A stretch of 64,000 nt of DNA from Blattabacterium cuenoti (GCF_014251695.1 NZ_CP059195.1:248001-312000); one strand, 5' to 3'. Shown: positions 35,284 to 45,306, counted from the first letter of the stretch. Translations and numbers: made by a program. Notes: generated from the letters alone by a model not told the origin.

Positions 35284-37583
35284 TAAGCTAAAAAAGATGC
35301 GTCTTTTTTGGATGAAATATGGGGTAATGCATCGTGATACAATAAAATGAGATATTCTATACTTTCCGTTATTTTTTTTGATTGTAAAAGAAGATCCAAC
35401 ATCAAAAATGTATTTTTTGTTCCATATTTATTATGTATAATCCCCATAACCTGTTGATTCATTTGCTCTTCAATTATTTTTATAATATCATTTTGTATAG
35501 TACAAGGAAATTTAATCCCCTTACAATTTTTATCAATTATTATTCTTTTTATGATGTTTAAATGTTTCATCATAAGATGCTCAAGTGTTAGCAAATTATT
35601 TTTTTGTTGATATTTTAAAGGTTTATGACTATTTATGACATGAAATAATGTATGATTCGTAATAATGTCTAAAGATTCAACGATTTCTTTAGTTTTGTTG
35701 TTTATATGTAGATAAAGGATTCCAGAAATCGGTTCGTGTTTCTTCGTTTTTCTAATAACTTTAATCAAAGAGTTATGTATTTTCGTAAAATTTTCTTTTA
35801 CTTTTAAAAAATTATTTCGACTCTTTTGAAGAATTACTAAATTTTCTTTAGTAATTCCTTCTATGCTATTTTTGTAAATATTCTCAATATATTCAAATAT
35901 TGGTTTTAGAATATCTAAGGTATTGCTTAAAGTGATCTCTAAAGTTAGATTTACTATCCCAAAAAACGGTTTTTTTTCCATTTTTATCCCTTTCATTTTA
36001 TTATAGTTTTTATAACTTCTGTAAAAAAGAAATAAAATAAAAAAAATAAGAAAGGATAGAGCCCACGCTTTAAAAAAGTATAAAAAAACAGCTATGAATC
36101 CCGCCATAATAAAAGCAATGAACCCGGTTAAAAACCATCCTCTTATGACTTTTAATACCCCTGAAACTCTATACACTGCACTTTCTCTGTCCCATGCTCT
36201 ATCTGAAAGAGAAGTCCCCATAGATACCATAAAAGTAACAAAAGTGGTAGACAATGGCAGTTTTTGAACTGTGGCTATAGATATCAATATGCTGGATATA
36301 GTTAAATTAGCAGAAGCTCTAACCAGGTCAAAAGCTATATTTTTTTCTTTTTGTATTTTTTTTGGTTTAAAGTTTTTTTCTATTTTAACTAGAAATCTTT
36401 TTGGAAATAATTTAAAAAAATTATTTCCAAAATATAAAAAAAATCGAACAATTCCTCTAGAAAAAGGATTGGATAAAAATTTTTCTGGTCCTTCATTTTG
36501 TCTACTTAAATTAAGTTCTGTACTTGTGATGTTTTTGGTTTTTTTGGAGAACCAAAGAGTGAATATCATAATCATTCCTGCAAAAATTAAAACAGAAGAT
36601 GGGACCTGTACATTTCCAGATAAACTTTTCATATTGAATTTTTCAGCAGGAGGACTTCCCGATTCTTTCCATATTTTATAAGACTGTATACTGGCTATAG
36701 GAATACCAATAAAATTGACTAAATCATTTCCAGCAAAAGCCATAGCTAAAGAAAAAGTCCCATATAATACGACAAATTTTAATATATTATATCCTAAAGA
36801 AACAAATATCTTTGATATAAGAGTCCATGTTGAAAATAATGTAAGTAAAAAAATAAAAAAATTATGATGAATCCATTTTATGAAATATTGAATGAACAAG
36901 GAAAATTCTGTTTGATTTTCATCAATAATTCCTTGTAAAGTACTATGCAACCCTCTTACAATAAGAAAATAAGTCATACTGCTCAATGAAATTGCACTCC
37001 ATATTACCCCTACATATTTTAATCTACTTTCATATTCAAAACTAAATAAAGAACGAATGAAATAGTGAATAAAAGCACCGGAAGTAAAAGAAATAATAAT
37101 AGATAAAAAAATTCCAATACTAATGGTGAATGTTTTTTCTGCTTTAATATATAGAGTTAAATGATGTAAGGGTTCATTATTAAGTGGAGAAATCATTTTT
37201 ATCATGGTAATGCTGAAAGCCGCACCTAATAAACAAAAAACCATAGAGACTGTAGTAGACGTGGGGTATCCTAAAGTGTTAAAAATATCCAATAAAATAA
37301 TATCGGATATCATAACCGATAAAAAAATAAAAATAATATCTGAAAAATAAAAATAAGAAGGATCAAAAACCCCTTTTCTTGCTACTTCCATCATTCCACT
37401 AGACAAAAGAGCTCCTAATAAAATACCTAAGCTAGCAAAAGTCATGATAGTTTGACGAGAAGAAACTTTAGATCCAATAGCAGAATTTAGAAAATTAACG
37501 GCATCATTAATCAAGCCTACAATAAGATCAAATATGGATAATAAAAAAAGAACCACTATAATTGAGGGATAAAAAAAATTCAT
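35280..37583 (-). CDS. pit: Inorganic phosphate transporter (PiT family) with C-terminal cytosolic domain
   Basis: Large PiT/PHO-4 permease (767 residues). The first repeat reads GLINDAVNFLNSAIGSK near residues 22-38 and the second, after a long middle, has GNDLVNFIGIPIAS near 285. About twelve helices extend to about 545, followed by a 220-residue cytosolic helical region that looks PhoU-like. This fused architecture is typical of Bacteroidota. ATG at 37583 is chosen over GTG at 37607. Two palindromes (35828-35861, 36399-36432) lie inside the gene. Confidence 0.9.
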   Translation of the reverse strand: MNFFYPSIIVVLFLLSIFDLIVGLINDAVNFLNSAIGSKVSSRQTIMTFASLGILLGALLSSGMMEVARKGVFDPSYFYFSDIIFIFLSVMISDIILLDIFNTLGYPTSTTVSMVFCLLGAAFSITMIKMISPLNNEPLHHLTLYIKAEKTFTISIGIFLSIIISFTSGAFIHYFIRSLFSFEYESRLKYVGVIWSAISLSSMTYFLIVRGLHSTLQGIIDENQTEFSLFIQYFIKWIHHNFFIFLLTLFSTWTLISKIFVSLGYNILKFVVLYGTFSLAMAFAGNDLVNFIGIPIASIQSYKIWKESGSPPAEKFNMKSLSGNVQVPSSVLIFAGMIMIFTLWFSKKTKNITSTELNLSRQNEGPEKFLSNPFSRGIVRFFLYFGNNFFKLFPKRFLVKIEKNFKPKKIQKEKNIAFDLVRASANLTISSILISIATVQKLPLSTTFVTFMVSMGTSLSDRAWDRESAVYRVSGVLKVIRGWFLTGFIAFIMAGFIAVFLYFFKAWALSFLIFFILFLFYRSYKNYNKMKGIKMEKKPFFGIVNLTLEITLSNTLDILKPIFEYIENIYKNSIEGITKENLVILQKSRNNFLKVKENFTKIHNSLIKVIRKTKKHEPISGILYLHINNKTKEIVESLDIITNHTLFHVINSHKPLKYQQKNNLLTLEHLMMKHLNIIKRIIIDKNCKGIKFPCTIQNDIIKIIEEQMNQQVMGIIHNKYGTKNTFLMLDLLLQSKKITESIEYLILLYHDALPHISSKKDASFLAY
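35290..35309. terminator. Hairpin at the LuxE-like / pit convergent stops
   Basis: AAAAAAGA (35290-35297) pairs with TCTTTTTT (35302-35309) around TGCG, seven bases after the LuxE-like stop and inside the last codons of pit. Either strand gives a stem ending in a U-run, so it could act as a bidirectional terminator. Confidence 0.5.
35828..35861. repeat. Inverted repeat inside pit (14 bp with one bulge)
   Basis: GAA GAATTACTAAA (35828-35841) pairs with TTTAGTAATTC C TTC (35847-35861), with one bulged C and a 5-base loop. Confidence 0.8.
36399..36432. repeat. 15-bp perfect inverted repeat inside pit
   Basis: TTTTGGAAATAATTT (36399-36413) pairs exactly with AAATTATTTCCAAAA (36418-36432) around a four-A loop. 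Confidence 0.95.
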
Positions 37584-37663
37584 AATAATAGGTATTATTG
37601 AATTCACAAAAAAAAATTTGTATTAAGATTTGTTTTTATAAAAAGTAAATAATTTTTATGATT

Positions 37664-38266
37664 TTATAATTTTTTCAAAGATTCTTTAATAAGATTTTCT
37701 ACAGATAATTCTGTATTTTTATCCAAAATATCATCCAAAACTTTTTTAGACTCTTGAGGAGAAAAACCAAGCACACTCAAAGCACTTAAAGCTTCTTTTT
37801 TTATTAAATAAGGTGTATTTTCCAATAATTTTACGTTTTTTTCTTTTTTAGTAATAATTTCTTTAATAATTTTATCTTTTAGTTCAATAATAATTCTTTT
37901 AGCTATTTTTAAACCAATTCCTTTAACTTTATTAAATACTTTAACATCTTCTTGAGATATAGATTTTTCTATTTCATATGGAGTTAGAGAAGATAGTAAC
38001 ATGATAGCAGAACTAGGGCCTATTCCGTTTACAGATATTAAATAAGAAAATATTTTTCTTTCTTTTTTATCAAAAAAACCATACAAAACATGTTGATTTT
38101 CTTTTATGAACAGATAAGTATGTATGTAAACATCTTTTCCTTCTTTTTCAAATAAAGAAGAATAGGTATATGAGGATATATAAAGATGATATCCTACTCC
38201 ATGACAATCTATTATTAAATAAGATTGATTTTTTTCTACTAACTTTCCTATTAAATGTGTTATCAC
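37664..38266 (-). CDS. ruvA: Holliday junction DNA helicase subunit RuvA
   Basis: RuvA (200 residues, the normal length) binds four-way junctions as a tetramer and loads RuvB for branch migration. The N-terminal OB fold (MITHLIGKLVEK...GVGYHLYIS) is followed by helix-hairpin-helix motifs at NGIGPSSAIMLLSS and VKGIGLKIAKRIIIELKDKI, and a C-terminal RuvB-binding domain (KKEALSALSVLGFSPQES). Its presence implies recombination is retained. It follows der on the minus strand with a 31-base gap containing two small hairpins. Confidence 0.96.
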   Translation of the reverse strand: MITHLIGKLVEKNQSYLIIDCHGVGYHLYISSYTYSSLFEKEGKDVYIHTYLFIKENQHVLYGFFDKKERKIFSYLISVNGIGPSSAIMLLSSLTPYEIEKSISQEDVKVFNKVKGIGLKIAKRIIIELKDKIIKEIITKKEKNVKLLENTPYLIKKEALSALSVLGFSPQESKKVLDDILDKNTELSVENLIKESLKKL

Positions 38267-38297
38267 GATATTATCAATAGATAATAACTTTTATAAG

Positions 38298-39626
38298 TTA
38301 TTTTTTTCTAAAAAAAATTTGTATAGGGACACCTATAAAATCAAAGTAAAAACGAATTTTATTTTCAATAAATCTTTTATAAGATTCTTTTATATTTTTA
38401 GGAAAATTAGAAAAAAAAATAAATTTTGGAGTGCATGAAGGCAACTGAGTACAATACTTTATAGTTATGAATTTATTTTTTTTATTAGGAGTTGGAGGAT
38501 TTTTTTTAAAAATTGGTAACATAATTTTATTTAAAATATTCGTTTTTAATCTATTTTTACGGGTTTTTAGAACTTTATAAGCAGTGGGAATAATATTGTG
38601 TATTCCATCTTTATTTTTAGCGGATATAAAAAGAATGGGAACATTATAAAATGGAGAAATTTTTTTTCTTATAAAAAATTCGTAATTTTTTTGTGTATCA
38701 TAATTTGGTTTATGATGAAATAAATCCCATTTATTAATAAGAATTATAACCCCTTTGTTATTTTTTTCCACTAATCTAAAAATATTCATATCCTGTTTTT
38801 CCCATCCACAAACTGCATCTACCATTAAAAAACAAACATCCGCATATTCTATTGATTTAAACGTTCTCATAGTAGAATAAAATTCAATGTTATCTTTTAT
38901 TTTGGATTTTTTTCTGATTCCAGGTGTATCTACTAAAATACATTCATATTTATTATATAACACGTCTAGACTATCCCTGGTTGTCCCCGAAATATTTGTC
39001 ACAATATGATGATTTGTATTTAGAAAAGAGTTAATTAAAGTTGATTTTCCTACATTTGGACGTCCTACTATTGAAAAACGAGGAAGAAATTCGTCTTCCA
39101 ATATTTTTTTCTTTTGTTTTAAAAAAAATTCCGTTTTTAAAATTTCTATTAATTTATCTAGTAATTCTCCTGTTCCACTCCCATTTTTAGCTGATATATA
39201 GTAATATTTTTCAAATCCTAAACGGAAAAAATCTGTATCAGAATACATAGATTTTCCGTTATCTACTTTATTCACTACTAATAAAATTATTTTTTTATAT
39301 TTTCTTAAAATTTTAGAAAATTCTATATCCGCATCTAATATTCCTATTTTTATATCTACTAAAAATAAAATTACATCAGATTCTTTAATAGCTGTACAAA
39401 TTTGGTTTTTTATTTCTTTTTCCAGTACATCATTTTTTGAAACTGAAAAACCACCAGTATCTACTACAGAAAATTTTACGCCATTCCATTCTGAATCTCC
39501 ATAAATACGATCTCTTGTTACTCCACTTGTAACATGAACAACAGCTTTTCTTCTTCCTACAAGACGATTAAATAAAGTTGATTTTCCTACATTAGGACGT
39601 CCTACTATAGATACGATATAATTCAT
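38298..39626 (-). CDS. der: Ribosome-assembly GTPase Der (EngA)
   Basis: Tandem-GTPase (442 residues) needed for 50S subunit maturation. Two complete G domains are seen: GRPNVGKSTLFN near 8 with DTGGF and NKVDN, and GRPNVGKSTLINSF near 180 with DTPGI and NKWDL, then a C-terminal KH-like domain. The frame runs 28 codons upstream to 39710, but the family begins at MNYIVSIVGRPNVGKS, so ATG at 39626 is chosen. Confidence 0.96.
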   Translation of the reverse strand: MNYIVSIVGRPNVGKSTLFNRLVGRRKAVVHVTSGVTRDRIYGDSEWNGVKFSVVDTGGFSVSKNDVLEKEIKNQICTAIKESDVILFLVDIKIGILDADIEFSKILRKYKKIILLVVNKVDNGKSMYSDTDFFRLGFEKYYYISAKNGSGTGELLDKLIEILKTEFFLKQKKKILEDEFLPRFSIVGRPNVGKSTLINSFLNTNHHIVTNISGTTRDSLDVLYNKYECILVDTPGIRKKSKIKDNIEFYSTMRTFKSIEYADVCFLMVDAVCGWEKQDMNIFRLVEKNNKGVIILINKWDLFHHKPNYDTQKNYEFFIRKKISPFYNVPILFISAKNKDGIHNIIPTAYKVLKTRKNRLKTNILNKIMLPIFKKNPPTPNKKNKFITIKYCTQLPSCTPKFIFFSNFPKNIKESYKRFIENKIRFYFDFIGVPIQIFFRKK

Positions 39627-39719
39627 TTTTAATAAATTATTCACATCACAAAGGTAAAATTTTTTTATTAGTTTCATTCTTAGATTATTAGTCAAAGTGT
39701 ATATTAACAAAAAAATAAT

Positions 39720-40388
39720 GTGTTACGTATAGATATTGTTAGTATAGTACCTGAAATTTTTCATAGTCCTTTTTCAAATTCCATTATTAAAAAGGCTATG
39801 AATAAAGGAATAATTGATATTTATGTTCATGATTTACGTAAATATGGTTTAGGGAAAAGAAAAAATGTGGATGATTATCCTTATGGAGGTGGATCAGGTA
39901 TGGTAATTAGAATAGAGCCCGTATATCAATGTTTTTCAAAACTTTTATCAGAAAGAGATTATGATGAAAAAATTTTTATGAGTCCTGATGGAAAGTTATT
40001 TTCACAAAAATATGCTCAAGATTTAATTGACAAGAAAAATATTATCATTCTTTGTGGACGTTATAAAGGAATTGATCAAAGAATCAGGGAGAACTTAATC
40101 TCTAAAGAAATTTCTATTGGAAATTATATTTTATCTGGAGGAGAATTAGCTGCTGCTGTTGTTGTAGAATCTATGGTTAGATTGTTACCTGGAGTAATAC
40201 AAAATAAAGATTCCATTCTAACAGATTCTTTCCAAAAAAAATACTTTATAGCACCTCCTATTTACACTAGGCCCGTTATTTATAAAGGATGGGCTGTCCC
40301 AAAAATACTTTTATCTGGACATCATAAGAAGATAAAGGATTGGTTAGATAAAAAATCTATAAAATTCAAACAAAAATCGGATTTTTAG
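39720..40388 (+). CDS. trmD: tRNA (guanine-37 N1) methyltransferase TrmD
   Basis: SPOUT methyltransferase (222 residues) that makes m1G37 and so prevents +1 frameshifting, relevant in a genome with many A-tracts. LRIDIVSIVPEIF opens the domain; YPYGGGSGMV near 54, ILCGRYKGIDQRI near 109 and SIGNYILSGGELAAAVVVESMVRLLPGV near 131 are the active-site motifs. The only usable start in register is GTG at 39720. It overlaps the convergent argH by 23 bases. Confidence 0.94.
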   Translation: MLRIDIVSIVPEIFHSPFSNSIIKKAMNKGIIDIYVHDLRKYGLGKRKNVDDYPYGGGSGMVIRIEPVYQCFSKLLSERDYDEKIFMSPDGKLFSQKYAQDLIDKKNIIILCGRYKGIDQRIRENLISKEISIGNYILSGGELAAAVVVESMVRLLPGVIQNKDSILTDSFQKKYFIAPPIYTRPVIYKGWAVPKILLSGHHKKIKDWLDKKSIKFKQKSDF

Positions 40389-41754
40389 AGGATCCATAAA
40401 AATGGATTTTTTTATAAATTAAACGTTTTATAACTTCATCAAGTTTATCAAACTTAAATTCTTTAATTACATCTTCCATCAAATTTCTAATTTTAGAATT
40501 GCACAAATTTCCTATACTTCCTTCATGAGAATAACATCCCTTAGTAAAGGGTTTGAAACATCCATTTTGTATATCTAAACCTACTTTTTGATAAGCTTTT
40601 CTGAAAGAAAATCCTTTTTCAATAACTAATTTGTTCACGACCTCAACACTAAACAAGTATTGATATTTATCATCTAAAAGAATATCCTTTTTTACTATGA
40701 TATGATTCAACATATATTGAAACATAGAAAAACATTTTTTTATTTCTTCAAAAATAGGAATAAATCTTTCTTTAATAATTTGAAAATCTCTATGATATCC
40801 GGAACATAAATTAGAAGAAATCAAAGAAATTTCATTAGGTAACGAGGTCATTCTATTACATTTTGCTCTTATAATTTCAAAAACATCTGGATTCTTCTTG
40901 TGAGGCATAATGCTAGACCCGGTAGTAAGATGATCAGGAAAACTAATAAAATTAAAATTTTGACTTAAGTATAAGCAAATATCTTGTGCCATTTTACCTA
41001 AAGTTCTTGCCAAAGAAGAAATAGATTCTGAAACAATTCTTTCCATTTTTCCACGTCCCATTTGAGCATATACTACATTATAATTTAAATTTTCGAAACC
41101 CAATAAATCAGTTGTCATTTTTCTATTTAAAGGTAAAGAAGATCCATAACCTGCGGCGGACCCTAAAGGATTTTTGTTTACGATACGATATGCGGTCTGC
41201 ATTAAGAGTAAATCATCTATTAACCCTTCTGCATATGCAGCAAACCAAAGACCAAAAGAAGAAGGCATCGCTATTTGATAATGAGTATAACCAGGCATTA
41301 ATATATTTTTATGTTGTTCACTTAATTTTAATAATAAATCAAAAAAAGAATAAGTCATGTATACGATTTCCTTGATTTCTGTACGAACAAAAAGTTTTAA
41401 ATCTACCAAAATTTGATCATTTCTGGATCTACCACTATGTATTTTTTTTCCTACTTCTCCTAAACGATTGGTTAGTAAAAATTCTATTTGAGAATGAATA
41501 TCTTCTATCCCTTCATTAATCTTAAAATTATTCTTTAAAATTTCGTTAAGATAAATGTTACGCAATTCCTGAATTAAAATTTTTAAATCTTTTTTATTTA
41601 ATAATCCTATACTTTTTAACATAATAATATGAGCTATGGTTCCTATAACATCATGTGGAGCCAAAAGTAAATCTATTTTTGAGTCCTTACTTGAAGTAAA
41701 ATTTTCTATTTCTTTACTAAAACTAAAATTCTTTTTTTTTTCCCAAATTTTCAC
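40366..41754 (-). CDS. argH: Argininosuccinate lyase
   Basis: Last enzyme of arginine synthesis (462 residues), splitting argininosuccinate to arginine and fumarate. The superfamily signature GSSIMPHKKNPDVFEI is near residue 279, HSGRSRNDQILVDL near 107 and GYTHYQIAMPSSFGLWFAAYAEG near 156. This indicates arginine supply in the symbiont. Other arg genes are not in the window. Its last 23 bases overlap trmD and include a terminator-like hairpin for trmD. Confidence 0.96.
   Translation of the reverse strand: MKIWEKKKNFSFSKEIENFTSSKDSKIDLLLAPHDVIGTIAHIIMLKSIGLLNKKDLKILIQELRNIYLNEILKNNFKINEGIEDIHSQIEFLLTNRLGEVGKKIHSGRSRNDQILVDLKLFVRTEIKEIVYMTYSFFDLLLKLSEQHKNILMPGYTHYQIAMPSSFGLWFAAYAEGLIDDLLLMQTAYRIVNKNPLGSAAGYGSSLPLNRKMTTDLLGFENLNYNVVYAQMGRGKMERIVSESISSLARTLGKMAQDICLYLSQNFNFISFPDHLTTGSSIMPHKKNPDVFEIIRAKCNRMTSLPNEISLISSNLCSGYHRDFQIIKERFIPIFEEIKKCFSMFQYMLNHIIVKKDILLDDKYQYLFSVEVVNKLVIEKGFSFRKAYQKVGLDIQNGCFKPFTKGCYSHEGSIGNLCNSKIRNLMEDVIKEFKFDKLDEVIKRLIYKKIHFYGSSKNPIFV
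40392..40413 (+). terminator. trmD terminator-like hairpin inside the argH 3' end
   Basis: ATCCAT (40392-40397), AAAA, ATGGAT (40402-40407), then six Ts (40408-40413), starting three bases after the trmD stop. On the opposite strand the same bases code for the end of ArgH. Confidence 0.5.
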
Positions 41755-41770
41755 GGAATAATATTTTTTC

Positions 41771-41778
41771 TATCTTTG
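41771..41778 (+). promoter_or_regulatory. Candidate -7 promoter element of gyrB
   Basis: TATCTTTG matches TAnnTTTG exactly, 57 bases before the gyrB ATG in the divergent argH-gyrB gap. No TTG is found at the proper -33 distance, so this is tentative. Confidence 0.33.
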
Positions 41779-41835
41779 ATTAATTATAAGATAAAACTAT
41801 AAATTTTATGTAAAAAAATAAAATTATAATGGGTT

Positions 41836-43761
41836 ATGAATAAAAAACATAATACAATAAAAGATTATACAGCAGATAGTATTCAATCTCTTGAAGGGAT
41901 TGAACATATTAGACTCAGACCCTCTATGTATATTGGAGACGTTGGGATTAGAGGGTTACATCATTTAGTTTACGAAGTGATAGATAATTCTGTAGATGAA
42001 GCTTTAGCAGGATTTTGCAATAAAATATGGGTAACAATTCATAAAAATGGATTTATCACTGTACTTGACAATGGTCGTGGTATTCCAATAGAAATTCATA
42101 AAAAAGAAGGAATATCGGCTCTAGAAGTTGTTATGACAAAAATTGGTGCAGGTGGTAAATTTGATAAAAATTCTTATAAAGTTTCTGGAGGATTACATGG
42201 AGTCGGAATTTCTTGTGTTAATGCTCTGTCTCAAAAACTTATAGTTACAATTTATAGAAACGGAAAAATTTATCAACAAGAGTATTTTCAAGGAAAAGCC
42301 CTTAATCCTGTAAAATTTTTAGGAAAAACAAATATGCAAGGAACAAAAATTTATTATCTTGCTGATCATTCTATTTTCAATTCCATTATATATAATTATG
42401 AAATTTTATCGAATCGATTGAAAGAATTATCTTTTTTAAATAAAGGTTTGTACTTATTTTTGAAAGACGAAAGAGAGAATATAAAAGAACATTTTTTTTC
42501 TAAAAATGGATTAAAAGAATATCTCCCAATTTTAGATAAAAATCATGAATCTTTAACCAAAAATATCCTTTTTATTGAAGGAGAGAAAGATAATACGGTT
42601 GTCGAAATTGCAATGCAATACAACACTTCTTTTAAAGAAAAAATTTATTCTTATGTGAATAATATCAATACTTATGAAGGAGGAACTCATATTTCAGGTT
42701 TCCGAAGAGCATTAACAAGAACGTTTAAAAAATATGTAGATGGATATGGCATTTTATCTAATAAAATAGAATTCACTGGAGATGATTTTAGAGAAGGAAT
42801 TACAGCTATTATATCTGTTAGAGTAATGGAACCCCAATTTGAAGGACAAACTAAAACCAAATTAAGTAATCACGAAGTAGGAGGTATTGTGGAAAAAATT
42901 ATGGGAGAAGCGTTGTATAGTTATTTAGAAGAACACCCTAGTGATAGAAAAAAAATTATTGATAAAATAATATTAGCAGCTAAAGCACGTCAAGCAGCTA
43001 AGAAAGCTCGTGAATTAATAATACAGAAAAAAAATCCTATAAATAGTGTTTTACCTGGAAAATTAGCGGATTGTTCTTTCAATAATCCAGAAAATTGTGA
43101 AATTTATTTAGTAGAAGGAGATTCTGCTGGAGGGACGGCTAAACAAGGAAGAGATAGGAATTTTCAAGCAATTTTACCCTTGCGAGGGAAAATACTAAAT
43201 GTTGAAAAAGCTATGCAATATAAAATATTTGAAAATGAGGAAATAAAAAATATATTTACTTCTTTAGGAGTTTCTATTGGAACAGAAGAAGATCAAAAAA
43301 TTTTAAATATAAAAAAACTTAGATATAATAAAGTCATTATTATGACAGATGCAGATATAGATGGAAGTCATATTTCTACTTTAATTTTAACATTATTCTT
43401 TCGTTATATGAAACCCTTAATAGAAAAAGGACACATTTATATTGCTACACCTCCACTTTATTTCATTCGAAAAGGAAATCATTATCAATATGCTTGGAAT
43501 GATAAAGAAAGAGAAAATATTATCCATAAATTAGGAGGAAGAAAATCTATCAATATACAACGCTATAAAGGCTTAGGAGAAATGAATGCAGAACAACTTT
43601 GGGAAACAACAATGAATCCAAAAAAAAGAACTTTACGTAAAGTGAATATAGACGATTATTCAGAAGCAGACAAAATATTCTCCATTCTTATGGGAGATGA
43701 AGTTCCCCCACGAAGAAATTTTATAGAACAAAATGCAATACATGCAAAAATTGATGTTTAG
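41836..43761 (+). CDS. gyrB: DNA gyrase subunit B
   Basis: ATPase subunit of gyrase (641 residues; Bacteroidota-type length without the E. coli insertion). The GHKL pocket shows VIDNSVDEALAG near 50, LDNGRGIPI near 78 and SGGLHGVGISCVNALS near 120. The TOPRIM domain has EGDSAGGTAKQGRDR near 427 and MTDADIDGSHI near 507, and the C-terminus QRYKGLGEMNAEQLWETTMNP is intact. gyrA is elsewhere. Confidence 0.97.
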   Translation: MNKKHNTIKDYTADSIQSLEGIEHIRLRPSMYIGDVGIRGLHHLVYEVIDNSVDEALAGFCNKIWVTIHKNGFITVLDNGRGIPIEIHKKEGISALEVVMTKIGAGGKFDKNSYKVSGGLHGVGISCVNALSQKLIVTIYRNGKIYQQEYFQGKALNPVKFLGKTNMQGTKIYYLADHSIFNSIIYNYEILSNRLKELSFLNKGLYLFLKDERENIKEHFFSKNGLKEYLPILDKNHESLTKNILFIEGEKDNTVVEIAMQYNTSFKEKIYSYVNNINTYEGGTHISGFRRALTRTFKKYVDGYGILSNKIEFTGDDFREGITAIISVRVMEPQFEGQTKTKLSNHEVGGIVEKIMGEALYSYLEEHPSDRKKIIDKIILAAKARQAAKKARELIIQKKNPINSVLPGKLADCSFNNPENCEIYLVEGDSAGGTAKQGRDRNFQAILPLRGKILNVEKAMQYKIFENEEIKNIFTSLGVSIGTEEDQKILNIKKLRYNKVIIMTDADIDGSHISTLILTLFFRYMKPLIEKGHIYIATPPLYFIRKGNHYQYAWNDKERENIIHKLGGRKSINIQRYKGLGEMNAEQLWETTMNPKKRTLRKVNIDDYSEADKIFSILMGDEVPPRRNFIEQNAIHAKIDV

Positions 43762-43807
43762 TTTTTTGAATTGATTGAGAGAGTAAAATCTATTAATTAA
43801 TATCGTT

Positions 43808-44599
43808 ATGAATTATATTCAATCGATCCTATTAGGAATTCTTGAAGGAATTACAGAATTTTTTCCTATTTCTTCTACAGGACACATGATTATTGCGGCT
43901 TCCATAATGGGAATTCTAGAAAATAGAATAACAAATTTATTTCTTATTTCTGTTCAATTTGGAGCCGTTTTATCTGTAATTTTTTTATATAGAAACAAGT
44001 TTTTTTTTCAAAAATTAGATTTTTATCTCAAAGTATTCATAGCTAGTTTTCCTGTATGTATTTTTGGTTTTTTATTGAACAAAATAACCAATTTTTTTTT
44101 AGATAAACCACTTATAGTCGCTTTATCTCTTTTGATAGGAGGATTAGTAATTTTGAAAGTAGAAATTGTTTATGAAAAAAATTTTCATAATAGAAAAAAT
44201 AGTATTACTTATTTGAAAGCTTTTATTATTGGATTATTTCAATGTATGGCTTTAATACCAGGAGTATCTAGAAGCGCAACTAACATTGTTGCTTGTATGT
44301 TACAAAATGTGAATAGAAAAAAAACTATTGAATTTTCTTTTTTTTTATCTATCCCTGTCATTGGAATTGCTACATGTAAAAAATTATTTGACTATTATTT
44401 TCAATTAAATTCTTTTACATTTAAAGATATAGAATTATTATTATTAGGAAACATCGCGTCTTTTATCGCTGGAATGATATCTATCAAATGTTTCATAAAA
44501 TATTTAAATAATTTTAAATTATTCGGATACTATAGAATTTTTTTAGGAACTTTTTTTCTTATTATACATTATTTAATAAAACCGATTGTAAAATTTTGA
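43808..44599 (+). CDS. uppP: Undecaprenyl-diphosphatase UppP (BacA)
   Basis: Membrane phosphatase (263 residues, about eight helices) that recycles undecaprenyl pyrophosphate for wall synthesis. The two active-site loops are ILEGITEFFPISSTGHMII near 11-29 and LIPGVSRSATNIVACML near 153; the second carries Ala where Gly is usual (SRSG). It functions with MraY and MurG above. The stop codon overlaps the TTG start of truB. Confidence 0.94.
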   Translation: MNYIQSILLGILEGITEFFPISSTGHMIIAASIMGILENRITNLFLISVQFGAVLSVIFLYRNKFFFQKLDFYLKVFIASFPVCIFGFLLNKITNFFLDKPLIVALSLLIGGLVILKVEIVYEKNFHNRKNSITYLKAFIIGLFQCMALIPGVSRSATNIVACMLQNVNRKKTIEFSFFLSIPVIGIATCKKLFDYYFQLNSFTFKDIELLLLGNIASFIAGMISIKCFIKYLNNFKLFGYYRIFLGTFFLIIHYLIKPIVKF

Positions 44600-45306
44600 A
44601 TATAAATTTGTCAGAATTTAAAAATGGGAAAATATTGTTAGTAGATAAACCATGGGGATGGACTTCTTTTGATATTGTTAAAAAAATAAAAAATTCTATT
44701 CTTACTGCTACTACAAAAAAAGAAAATTTAAAAATTGGGCATGCAGGAACTTTAGATCCTTTTGCAACAGGTTTATTAATTGTCCTCACAGGAAAATATA
44801 CTAAAAAAGTAAATGAGATTCAAAATTATAAAAAAATTTATACAGGTATTATAAAATTAGGCTGTGAAACCTTATCTTTTGATTCAGAAACAAAAGAACA
44901 GAATTTTTCTTCCGTTTCACATATTACTCCTCAATTGATTAAAAAAATATCTAAAAAATTTTTGGGAGAAATAGATCAATATCCTCCATATTTTTCTGCG
45001 TTAAAAACAAAAGGAAAAAGATTCTATGAATATGCTCGAAAAGGGCTAAAAATTATTATAAAATCTAGACGTGTTAAAATTTATAAATTTCATATCCTAA
45101 AAATAGGAATTCCCTATATAAAATTTTTCATAGAATGCGGAAAAGGAACTTATATTCGATCTATCGCCCAAGAATTTGGTAAAGCGCTTCGAAGCGGAGC
45201 TTATATCCTTTCATTAAGAAGAGAACGGATAGGAAATTTTTCCATGAATTATTCTTCTCTAGAATTAAATTTTTCAAAAGAATTTACATGTTACTTGCTC
45301 GATTAA
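44596..45306 (+). CDS. truB: tRNA pseudouridine-55 synthase TruB
   Basis: TruB (236 residues) makes pseudouridine 55 in the T loop of tRNAs. [17 protein letters not shown] near residue 12 is the family start and [21 protein letters not shown] near 52 carries the catalytic Asp. [22 protein letters not shown] near 130 and [12 protein letters not shown] follow. No ATG precedes the first motif, so TTG at 44596, overlapping the uppP stop as TTGA, is the likely start. It converges on rpsP with a 4-base overlap. Confidence 0.94.
   Translation: MNINLSEFKNGKILLVDKPWGWTSFDIVKKIKNSILTATTKKENLKIGHAGTLDPFATGLLIVLTGKYTKKVNEIQNYKKIYTGIIKLGCETLSFDSETKEQNFSSVSHITPQLIKKISKKFLGEIDQYPPYFSALKTKGKRFYEYARKGLKIIIKSRRVKIYKFHILKIGIPYIKFFIECGKGTYIRSIAQEFGKALRSGAYILSLRRERIGNFSMNYSSLELNFSKEFTCYLLD

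Noticed and set aside
36271..36681. 136-codon open frame antisense to pit
   Set aside because: It lies entirely inside pit, its translation has no recognisable motif, and pit shows clear family sequence throughout the region.
41112..41375. 87-codon plus-strand frame inside argH
   Set aside because: Antisense shadow; argH is complete and conserved here.
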